In this document: in pieces, positions 1 through 9,160 of the stretch
How positions within the stretch are numbered: position 1 is the stretch's first letter
Layout of the letters: each line of letters starts with the position of its first letter
Source of the DNA: Leptasterias polaris
Lineage: Eukaryota > Echinodermata > Asteroidea > Forcipulatida > Asteriidae
Length of the DNA: 64,000 bases
Reading direction: 5' to 3'
Assembly (NCBI GenBank): GCA_037783415.1
Contig: JAZGTN010000026.1
Span: forward strand, 1,199,001 to 1,263,000
The notes under the pieces: model-generated
The model's input: the letters and a program-made list of their open reading frames with translations, nothing else
Told to the model about the DNA's origin: nothing
Databases searched by the model: none
Made by a program: the position numbers and the translations under genes

Positions 1-248
1 ATACCATCTCAAAATTATAAAGGCAGATATTGAGATAACATTATTTCAGTCTTACGACATTACCATCTTTGGAAAGGGTTTTTTGAATGCACGAACTGGG
101 CCCAATTTTACAACACGTGGTTTTTAAATTTGCCGCCACACAACGGCCGGTGATCAAGCCCTAGGTTTACTTAATTTTGACCGCTTATTAAATCTCAAAT
201 TCACCATGGGAAATATTCTAAGGGTGCTATAAGTAAAATTCAACTCAC

Positions 249-342
249 CTTTATCACTTTTCAGCGGTTTCATTTGACTGGAATTGGCTATACAATTTCG
301 TATAACTGGAGCTAAATTGTGGAGACTTTCGACGTCAGCCAT
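249..342 (-). CDS. Possible first coding exon of an unidentified gene (partial)
   Basis: An ATG at 342 opens a 31-codon frame beginning MADVESLHNLAPVIRNC. It stops at a good splice donor (GTGAGT, complement at 243-248), leaving the exon in phase 1. The frame reads through the donor, but the residues beyond it look like intron. The rest of the gene would lie left of position 1. I do not recognise the protein. The exon points away from DPH7 at 1569, so the two could share a promoter region. The evidence is only an ATG plus a donor in an open frame, so this is tentative. Confidence 0.4.
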
Positions 343-1568
343 TTTGTTCGTCTGATCTGATTTGCCATTCTCTAATAAATCCCATTAACGCATGGGCCAC
401 GCGACTCTTCCCAATCAACTATGTCCATTGCATGCTCGAGTCTCAAGGGATGAGACTACTTATTTTAAATGGGGGTGAGCTACTAAATAATGGACGAGGC
501 CATTGTTTAATTATTCAATCAGTGTTTATTTGAGGTGGGATTCTGATAGCAGAGATCATTATCCCTTGAAGAAAATGAAAGAAACTAGAGAATTAATTAG
601 AGACTGTATAAAAAGGGTGTTTGAGAAATTATTCAATAGGCATACCTCCCATCCGATAATAAATAAATCTTACAAGAGATACTGCTTATAAACTCTTGAG
701 GGCGGTATTACAATACGAGCGTGAGCGTGAACGCGAACGCATGTGCTGCATGTAAATGTCAACAAACAACTAGGTTAGGTAAGAACTAAACAATGATCAC
801 GTAGACTTTTGATCAAGAATTAATGATTTGCTCAGATCATGGATGACCCTTAAATATTGCTTGTGAACTCGTGTTCATCAGTGGTAGTGGTACTACTTGT
901 ACTTGTTTGTTTGAATGAAGGTTTTTAGTACGTACAAATTAACAAAATGTTTACTCTGTGAAGTGTGATTATTGACATTTCATTGTTAACTTAATGTGGT
1001 GATCATTAACAATGTGGACTTGAATGGAAACCCCCATGAATGATGATCAGATATGGTATGTTATGGGTGGTTCATGACCCAAAGCCCATCAATCATGGAG
1101 GAAGGAATTAGTGAGTCCTAACTTATTGAATACATTGGTTTTTGGGAAAAATAAAAAATGGTTTTAAAATGCTCACTTCTTCTGCTAATTTTGTAACCCT
1201 CCTTACAATCAATGGTCCCCAACCGGAGGATTTTAACAGCAGCTGTTAAGTCAATGCTATTGTTTATGTAATAAAATATGTGGCATGTCGTGGCAGAGTG
1301 GTCAAATGCACTGGACTCAAGCTCTGGTGTTTCTGTTCAGCAGAGTATGGGTTCGAGTCCTGGTCTTGACACTTGTGCACAGATGGGTGGAAAAGCCATT
1401 GGTCCGTCCCGTGTGTTGTGACATCCATGTAAAAGAACCCAGTACACTATCGTTGAGAGAAGGGGTTTGCCCTGGTGCTTTTTGGGTGTGGTTGGCTGCA
1501 GATAGCATTTTAACAATGGGGCATGATTACTTTTTAAATCAAGAATCTGTTTCTATTTTCTCAAAGAA
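343..1568. promoter_or_regulatory. Intergenic region between the left-edge exon and DPH7
   Basis: No coding region is supported here. The stretch is AT-rich and ends in a SINE (1279-1505) just before the DPH7 start codon. It separates two divergently oriented coding starts, so promoter elements for both are expected. I could not identify a TATA box or other definite site. Confidence 0.35.
1279..1505 (+). mobile_element. tRNA-Leu-headed SINE, truncated
   Basis: The head resembles tRNA-Leu: an A box in the cgtggcagagtggtcaaa region, a CAA anticodon context (actcaagct), and a B box at gggttcgagtcctgg. The body has the family landmarks: the cttgtg junction, an aaaagaacccagt block and a ggggtttgccctgg block. 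It ends about 65 bases before the DPH7 ATG. Copies of this family recur at 2711, 6770, 15088, 17909, 25640, 26262 and 28839. Confidence 0.75.
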
Positions 1569-4500
1569 ATGTCACTCAAAGGAAACTCAAGCATAGCATC
1601 AACAACTCAGCAGTTAGCCACTGTGGACACAAACTACAGTGCTGACTCAGTTGAGTTCTGTCCTATTGCTGGATTTGAGAATCTACTGGCTAGCGGTACA
1701 TACCAGCTGGTAAAGCCAAGTGAGTCTTCACTTAGTCATGATGCAGAGAAGGGCCAAGATGGAGATAGTGAGGTACTTACATTTATGAAAGCTTGCAGTA
1801 AACATGTTTATATGGTCGAAATTGCCTGCAAGATTGCCTGCAAGCTTACCAATAAGCTTACCAACTTGTCTGTTAGCTTACAGGGAGGTGGTAAGGAAAT
1901 AGCTTTCTGGTAAGCGTGCATTAAGGTGGTACACATCAAACATATCAAGATTGCTTGCTATTAAAGCTTGCAAGCTTGACTGTAATATTGAAGCGTGGTG
2001 GTCAGGTCATAAATGTTAAGATTGTTGGCGAGCTTGCAGGTTTACAACGATGTACAAGAAATTATTGAGAAAAATTATTATTCAATCCAACATTCACTGA
2101 TCATAAAGTCCAAGTACCAATCTGTAAGAAAAAGAGGACCACAAATTCACGTTTTTTATTTTGATTGCCACTAATATGAAAGTGCACAAAATCCCTAGCA
2201 AAGCATGAACAGTTCGTAATTGTTTAACCTAAATGTGACAACCTCATGTATATGTATGGAATTTTGGGTGCAAACATGAAGTCTTTGTCTAGCAGTTCAG
2301 CAAAGATGGTCTGAAAATTGACTGGTAATCATTTCTGTTGTGTGGACAACTTTGGGACACATAAAACTTAAAACATGATTAAAGCATTTGATTTTAATAT
2401 TTTTCCTCACTATGTTTCCCTTCAGGGTGACAAGCCTCACTGTCGAGTTGGTCAGCTACGACTTTACCATGCAGACAGCAAGAAAGACAAAACTGATTTG
2501 GTGGAATTGCAAAGGATTGAAATGGCAGCCATATTGGATATGAAATGGTAAGAAAAGGAAAACCCCTTTCAAAAGGGCTTCAGCTTGGGCTGCGGCTTAG
2601 GTTCTGACTGCCTGTTTGAAAGTGTATGTTTCAAAATAAGTGACGGAGACCAAGCCGTGGTTTCTATTCTATAGGGCATTTGTTAAAGAACAATATATTA
2701 TAAATCATTATGTGGCATGTCGCGGCCGAGCAGTTAAGAGCCAAGGATTCAAGCTCTGGTGTTTCTGATCAGCAGAGTGTGGGTTCGAGTCCTGGTTGTG
2801 GCACTTGTGTTCTTGAGCAAGATACTTTCCCATAATTGCCTTGTTCTTCAGATGGGACATTAAGCCGTAGGTCCCGTGTACCAGGATTAGTAGTGCACAT
2901 AAAAGAACCCAGAACACTTATCTCGGGAGAGTAGGGATTAACCCCGGTGTTTCTGGTTCACATAGCAAGCACCGTTGTTTACAGGTTTTCTCAGGCTTGT
3001 GAGCTACAGTGATTAAGTTCACTTATGAGGCGTCCTTGGTTTCATTACCAGAAATATATAATGATGGTAATAATAATGTCATTGGACATGTTATGATTTC
3101 ATTTGCAGGTGTCATTATCCTATTGCTAAGAAACCATATCTAGGCATAGTGAATGCTAGTGGAGAGCTCCAATTACTGGCTAACAGCTCATCAAAGGTGA
3201 CTAATCTAATTGTATTTATCTCCTAGCCCTAAACCCTATCCCTAACTATATGTACATGAACATTTCCCACCCTAACTCCATTTCTCTATTTCTGATTTCT
3301 CTTGAGGAATCATTCAAACCATGGACCCAAATTTCTCTATTTTCTCTTTACTTTATGTCATCATCTCTAACTTGTCTCATCTGTTACTTGTGAAATGGGT
3401 CAATTTGAAATATTGTGTTTCAAATAAAGTTAAATGTTAAATTTGAGCTACCTGCTTTCAAGTTTCCTCTTGTCTTTTCCAAGATGTGCCAGTCCACATT
3501 ACAGGCAGTGGCCTCTCATAAGATCTGTGAAGAAGAGGATTGTCTGGCATTATCATTGGATTGGAATACAGGAAAATATCAGTGGTAAGTATGGAAGCCT
3601 TCCAAGATAAAGGTAGGGTCATAGGTCGGTAAATACTCCAAAAATTAATGACCATAAAAACCTACTTGGTAGGAATCACTGCAGCTGTTGATAGTATAAA
3701 CTATTTTCAGAAAGGATTCCCTTCAATGGTTTGGTAAATTTTTCAATCAAAATCTTTTGAATCTAAGAAATATTCATGCGTCAATCGTTTCTCAGATTTG
3801 TGAGGGTTGGTGCTTCTGTTCGCATATGCTGCGGCCAGAGATGTGAAAGGTACCCGCTTTCACCTCGCTAAACGTGAATGATGTGAGCTTTAAATTCTAG
3901 GGATAAAGGAACCCTGTTTCTGTCCTAGGTGGCCAGGGTCTTCCCATTGTTTTCATAACTTGTTGTTTTGTCGTTTTGTTTACATACAGTCAGTATCCAT
4001 CAATCATCATCAGTGATTCTAAGGGAAGCTTGACTCTCTGTCAGCTTCATGAAGGACCAGACAGTGTCAAGTCTCTCCTCAGATGGCCAGCTCATGGCTT
4101 TGAGGCTTGGATTACGGCATTTGATTATTGGCAACCCAATGTGGTATACTCTGGTTAGTATACTTCTACTCTTTAATGCACAGGTGTGCTTTGTCTAAGA
4201 ATAGACCCCTTGCATATGACGTCACATCCCCAAACAGCGCCCTCACTGAGGTCAAAGGAAGACTTATCATTGGCTGAGTGTTGTGCGCAGTGCATACACG
4301 CATGCGTGTATGCGCTGGGGATGCTTTGCTAGGGATTTTGTGCACTTTCATATTAGTGGCAATCAAAATAAAAAAACGTGATTTTGTGGTCCTATTTTCT
4401 TCAGTTGTATGGAAATATTTATCTTACAGATTAGTACTAGTTTGGCCTCAGCGATGGCGGCCAATGTAAGGCCTCTATAAGGTACTATTATGACCCCTGT

Positions 4501-7500
4501 TTATCTGACCAAAGTTATTTTTATAACCACCGCCCTGTAAGGAAGAACCCAGAACCAGCAAGCATTTGGAAAACAAACACATAAACTTTATTCATTAAGA
4601 ACAATCATTACCCTCTCAGGTACCCATTTACTCTTGGGTGATGAGAAACGATTATAGTCAAGTGTCTTGCTTTACTGAAGGGAACGCAGGATGATTCCGT
4701 CCATGTTAAATGTTTGTGGGTAGAAAGTGTCACAGTTAAGTATAATAGAAGCATTAGAAATGACTTGGCCTGACCCTGCTATATACTGGTACCACAGACT
4801 GTATGCCACAAAGTACCATACCTTCCAGGCTAGTATTGGATGCATGGGTTTCTTCTGGTTGTACAGCTGGCACTGGTACCACAACCTGTATGCCACAAAG
4901 TACCATGCCACAAAGTACCATACCTTCCAGGCTAGAATTGGGTGTGTGGGTTTCTTCTGTTTGTACAGCTAGTATTGTGTGGAAACCCAATGACTTGTGT
5001 ACTGTGGGCTTAGTCTTTACAGTCTCCTGTAGAATTTTGTGGCAAGAGTCAGTTGGGCAGGAGAGTGCAACGATAGTAATAGAAATTGGTTACTATCACA
5101 TGCGGATCAGGTTGGCTCAGTGGTTTCTTTCCTTGCGTTTCACCTCTGTGGACGCAGGTTCGAATCCCCCATCAGACCGTAGCCTTGCATGTGGATTGGG
5201 TTTTTAGTCCCTACCTGATTGCGTGGGTTTTCCCCGTTTGGGGTTTTCCTCCCAAATCTAAAACTGAACATTTCTTCTCGTTTTTATTCATCCTGAGTGT
5301 TATGGCTCATTGTGCTGTTGGATGTGTAATACAATAAATTCAAAAATAAACATCTACTATATACATCATAAAACATATTTTGCTCACATGAACTTACTCT
5401 CATAAAAGTTTTCTTCGTTTTTTATTTATGGCAACTCAGGGGGTGATGACTGTAGATTCAAGGGATGGGACACCAGGACGTCTTGCTCAAAACCTCTCTT
5501 CATTAGTAAAAGGTGAGTCAAAAGATGAGCAAAGTTTACAAACACATATGTGAACTTTACCGTATAAAGACAAGTTCAGGATTTGTAATTTTAGAAATAT
5601 TTGTTAGCTTCAATCTAAACTCACTGATTGTAAATTGTTTGCTAGTACGGAGCATAGGGCGTGTAGATTTGTCTTGTGGGTAAGCATGCACACAGCTGTG
5701 GGGGCTTTTACACAATGGAATAAATTTCCCCACAACGTTTCTCTTTGTTCAACTATAGGTCTCAGAAAAGGAACAAGTTCATGTCCCCACACGCGTGTGT
5801 AAATACCGGCAATCGTGGACCCTCCTTTGTTCAACTCTTTGTGATAGCAACCGTGGACCACAATGCTTTCCTTTGTGATAGCAACCGTGGACCTATTGTC
5901 CCTTTTGTTCCTTTTGTTATAGGTCCACGGTTTGAATGTGGATACCTACCCACAAATGTTTGTCCATGCAAAAGACTGTGTATTCCATTGGCATTTTCAA
6001 ACTTGAAATACTGTTTATTTTGTGCTTTGTTAGTCACAGCATGGGTGTATGCAGTCTACACAGTAATTCACACAAGGAGCATATCTTGGCTTCAGGAAGG
6101 TAAGACAATTAATGAAACAAATCTCATTGTCCATTTTATTCATTCACTTCTTATACCTATTACGCTTACTTTATGTGAGGAGTTGTACCACCATACACAA
6201 CTCATGAAGTTGAATGGTTTCCAATGGTAGGTCAACTTGCTGGAGAATGGTTCCAAAAGTGGGAGGGTTAATCTACAGATACTCGAGAGGAGGAAATTGA
6301 CCAATATTAATTTTTACCCATACACAGATGTGTGTAACGCACTGTATACTCTGTTGTTTCCCCCGAGTCCTGTAAAAACAGTCCACAGGCATACTACTCT
6401 GGTGGGATTCGAACCCACAACTTTTTTTGACAGTACTTGAGAAAATACCGAGTGCTTTACACATAAAACCAAATAATATCCTTGATCCCTGATGTATCAA
6501 TTAAAAAGAAGATGGCTGTTAAATAGTTTATTGAATATTCATTGTAGTTTGTACGGTTTATACTTATCCCTTGTAGTTATGATGAGACAGTGTTGCTATG
6601 GGATACCAGACATATGAGACAACCTATGACAGAGACTGCAGTAGGAGGAGGGGTGTGGCGTCTCAGGTGGCACCCTCACCATGGCAACAAACTCCTAGCT
6701 GCCTGTATGCATAATGGATTCCATATACTGGACTGTCAAGTCCTTACTGGTATGTGCATGAAATGTGTCATGTCATGGCTGAGTGGTTTAAGAGCACCGG
6801 ACTCAAGCTCTGGTGTTTCTTATCAGCAGAGTGTGGGTTCAAGTCCTTGAGTAAGATACTTTACCATAATTGCTTTGTCCTTCAGATAAAACATTAAGCC
6901 GCAGGTCCTGTGTACTACTACTAGGATTGGTAGTGCACATAAAAGAACCCAGAACAATATATCGTGGAAGAGTAGGGGTTAACCCCGGTATTTTTGGTTT
7001 ATGTAGCAAGCACCCTCATTTACAGGTTTCCTTAGGCTTGCGAGCTGCAATGATTAAATTCATTAAAGTCTGGTTCATACTTCCTGCGAATGCGAATCGA
7101 ATTTGATGTCACAACTCTGTTCTCGCTGTGAATGCTTCGCAAGAGTTGAGCACAGCTCCTCTCTTGCGAATTGTTCGTTGCAAATCTGTGACATTAAATT
7201 TGCTTCGCATTTGCCTTGCAGGTTGTATGAACCGGGCTTTATGAGGCATCCTTGGTTCCATTATCAGAAACACCTGTATGCCTTCATAAACTTCTCTTGT
7301 TTTCTTAAACCACAGATGGAACTTCTCAACCTATTGTGGCATCATACATGAAACATGAATCATTAGCATATGGAGTGGATTGGTGTAGACAATCTCAGGA
7401 GTCGCCCCTCACAGATACAATGGATTCTTCCCCCGAGCATTCTGAACCAACAGTGGATTCACAGTCCAGTCAGAACAGGGCTGTATCATCAACTTTGGAT

Positions 7501-7806
7501 AGGGGTGTCAGTAGTAATACTCAGGAGCAAGGTTCAGAAGAAACTTACCATTCTGTCTCATCTCTAACTACTTGTTTTCAAGAGGTAAATCTTGTTCATG
7601 AAGGCAATGAAGATTCACAGAGTTCCAAGGCACAGGTTGTTTCACCAAGCCCCCCTCACAGCAGCTATGTCCCTGCCGTGACAACAGGTAGTGAAGATTG
7701 CAGTTCAACCAACCAACTCAAGTCTAAATCGGACACCATTGCGTCATGTTCATTCTATGACCATATGCTGCATATATGGAATGTTGATTGGAGTACATGT
7801 ACGTGA
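1569..7806 (+). CDS. DPH7: DPH7 (WDR85), diphthine methylesterase, WD40 protein
   Basis: Nine coding exons: 1569-1772, 2426-2547, 3109-3196, 3484-3584, 3990-4153, 5440-5512, 6034-6099, 6577-6749 and 7316-7806. They join in consistent phase with GT-AG borders and give 493 aa; human DPH7 is about 450. In this family the protein removes the methyl ester from diphthine on eEF2, allowing the last diphthamide amidation step; it acts in the cytosol. Family blocks seen are [15 protein letters not shown] near the N-terminus, [75 protein letters not shown] and the C-terminal [13 protein letters not shown]. These are WD40 blades. A low-complexity Ser-rich insert of about 110 aa lies in the last exon before the final blade, where the human protein also has an insert. 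ATG 1569 is the first ATG in frame before the conserved N-terminus; an upstream noncoding exon is possible. Introns carry SINEs, inverted repeats and a tandem duplication. Confidence 0.93.
2118..2207 (-). repeat. Interspersed repeat, minus copy of the one at 4319-4430
   Basis: This DPH7 intron 1 segment is the near-exact reverse complement of 4319-4430 in intron 5. Shared blocks are ctagggattttgtgcacttt, catattagtggcaatcaaaa and tcttacagatt. The pair faces inward around exons 2-5. Confidence 0.75.
2711..3062 (+). mobile_element. tRNA-Leu-headed SINE, body type A
   Basis: Near full-length copy in DPH7 intron 2. It has the tRNA-Leu-like head with B box gggttcgagtcctgg, the cttgagcaagatactttccc block, aaaagaacccagaacac, and a 3' end of gaggcgtccttggtttcatt followed by ccagaaatatata. 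The same 3' end is seen at 7242-7268 and 25216-25345. Confidence 0.8.
3605..3890 (+). repeat. Dispersed repeat family A
   Basis: Runs from ggtagggtcataggtcggt through tcgtttctcagatttgtgag to ggccagagatgtgaaaggta. Related copies lie at about 39500-39790 on the same strand and 63185-63432 on the opposite strand. It has no coding capacity. It looks like a non-autonomous mobile element of unknown class and lies in DPH7 intron 4. Confidence 0.6.
4190..4480 (+). repeat. Composite inverted-repeat-type element in DPH7 intron 5
   Basis: The left end, agaccccttgcatatgacgt, matches the terminal repeat of the element at 23388-23584. The part at 4319-4430 is the inverted partner of 2118-2207. The right part, cagcgatggcggccaat, recurs at 58072-58090. 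It is probably a decayed or nested MITE-like element. Confidence 0.5.
4787..4975 (+). repeat. Two-copy imperfect tandem duplication of about 95 bp
   Basis: Two successive units each contain ctggtaccaca, tgtatgccacaaagtacca, taccttccaggctag and gggtttcttctg. The second unit has an extra internal duplication of the ccacaaagtacca part. Open frames on both strands follow the repeat and are not supported as genes. Lies in DPH7 intron 5. Confidence 0.75.
5103..5340 (+). mobile_element. SINE, ggttggctcagtggt-headed family
   Basis: A tRNA-like head (A box gttggctcagtggt, B box caggttcgaatcccc) is followed by gcatgtggattgggttttta, gtccctacctgattgcgtgg and ttttcctccca, ending in caataaattcaaaaataaa. 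Other copies are at 13254-13395 (minus), 18268-18470, 20740-20962 (minus) and 34715-34860. Lies in DPH7 intron 5. Confidence 0.75.
6770..7268 (+). mobile_element. tRNA-Leu-headed SINE, body A, interrupted by a nested element
   Basis: The head at 6772-6850 has the tRNA-Leu-like A and B boxes, then the aaaagaacccagaaca block and gtagcaagcaccctcattta. The SINE is interrupted at 7066-7239 and resumes with tgaggcatccttggttccat. Lies in DPH7 intron 8. Confidence 0.75.
7066..7239. mobile_element. MITE-like element nested in a SINE
   Basis: The ends are inverted repeats: aagtctggttcatac on the left and gtatgaaccgggctt on the right. It is flanked by TA on both sides (7064-7065 and 7240-7241), as expected of a TA-target DNA transposon. 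The interior is rich in TTCGC/GCGAA. It is about 174 bp with no ORF. The two SINE halves fit together across it. Confidence 0.7.
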
Positions 7807-7833
7807 TGGGAATTTTCTAATTATAGTAAAAAT

Positions 7834-7839
7834 AATAAA
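7834..7839 (+). terminator. Candidate DPH7 poly(A) signal
   Basis: AATAAA lies 28 bases after the DPH7 stop codon, in an A/T-rich stretch. It is close to the stop, and the site itself is an inference. Confidence 0.5.
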
Positions 7840-8084
7840 AATGAATCATTCTCAAATAGCGCATTCCGTCCATGGTAAGACCCCAATGCGCTGTATTGGC
7901 ATGAAACTTACCTAATGATCATGAACAATTCTTTAAGACAACTACATATTATTTATGACAACATTTCACAAGATGATGTGGAAAACCTGGCAAGAGAAAT
8001 GTTTGAAAGTCACATGTTAAGTAGATGGGTTAAAAGTGAACTCTTGAACCGATCAAGTGAGATCGCATTCATTCCGGTAAAATA

Positions 8085-8402
8085 GGTTATCCCGTACTTT
8101 AAAAAAATAAAAATAAAAAGTAAATTACGAGATATCGCCAAACATCACAAGGACTGACGGCCACTTCAAATTGAGGGCTACACTTAACTAATTTGGGCTG
8201 TCGACTCAAATAGACTGTCACCAAGGGCATGTTACCACCTACTCCTGGGCTGAAACAGGGTTACCCCCTTCACAGTCCGTAAGGATATAGGCATGGGTAT
8301 CATCCACTAGGAGCCTGGCTAGTAGAGCAGAATGCACTACCTTCACAACTTTTTACGAAGGGCACAAGTGTCATGACCGGGATTCAAACCCACACTCTGC
8401 TT
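8085..8402 (-). mobile_element. tRNA-Leu-type SINE, body D, head missing
   Basis: Aligns with 26262-26560: agatatcgcc near the A-rich end, gggctgaaacagggttaccc, ggcatgggtatcatccacta, ggagcctg and agcagaatgcactacctt. It ends in the B-box region (gggattcaaacccacactct). Most of the tRNA-like head is absent. Confidence 0.7.
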
Positions 8403-8794
8403 TGTCATCTTCGATAATGATATGCATACATGTAAAAATTGAAAATAAAATCAAAGTTCCTGTTTTAGATTCCATATAATAAATACTTTTTATTATTTAC
8501 TTGCTACAAAAACTGGTTATAAACTGCACAAACTCCACTTACAAGAACTACAATGGTTAGTTTGTAAGCCTTTTATACACTTATTAATTTTTTTAATTTT
8601 TTTTAAATATCCTTATGAGGAAACAATAATGATGTTAATAATTTTGATTGAAAAACATGTATTTATTATTCACAGGAGTATTAAATGCTTGATGGTGATT
8701 TATTTAATGGAAGATAAAACATTACTTATTTCAAATCTGTCATTTTCTGACAGTGAAAGTACCTTAGGCCATTATTGTATCATAATTTCCACAT

Positions 8795-8871
8795 AAATTG
8801 ACAATGGCCATTTAAGGTCTGACGTTTTGACCAAGAAAAAGGCAGAAAGCACGTGGACTGTGTGCTTTCTG

Positions 8872-8908
<37 letters not shown>

Positions 8909-9025
8909 TCATGTATTTCCACTTGACTGTTCCAGTTTTACCAGTATACCTGTTTATATGTATTGTGTTGTCATTTAGCCTTGGAGAAAGACTCTGCTAG
9001 GGCCGAAACGTCAGGCCATTTTTTT
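8795..9025. repeat. Inverted-repeat element with hairpin and (TC)n tract
   Basis: The left arm, ggtctgacgttttgacca, and right arm, ggccgaaacgtcaggcca, are inverted copies. Between them are a 12-bp perfect stem (8841-8852 with 8862-8873, ggcagaaagcac) and a TC dinucleotide run at 8873-8907. The right arm (gagaaagactctgctagg) is shared with the foldback at 40537-40659, so both belong to one family. Confidence 0.65.
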
Positions 9026-9160
9026 AGTTATGTGCCCCCTTTCTTCATATCAGGCAGTGCAATCTCCATAAAATTGTACCTGCAGAAAGTCCAGGCTCTG
9101 TGGCTCTTTTGTAAACAATGTCACAGGTTACATGGTCTGTAGACTGTGCAAGTCTTGTAC

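Noticed and set aside
5745..6230. 161-codon ORF
   Set aside because: Overlaps DPH7 exon 7 (6034-6099) in another frame and intron repeats; no family resemblance.
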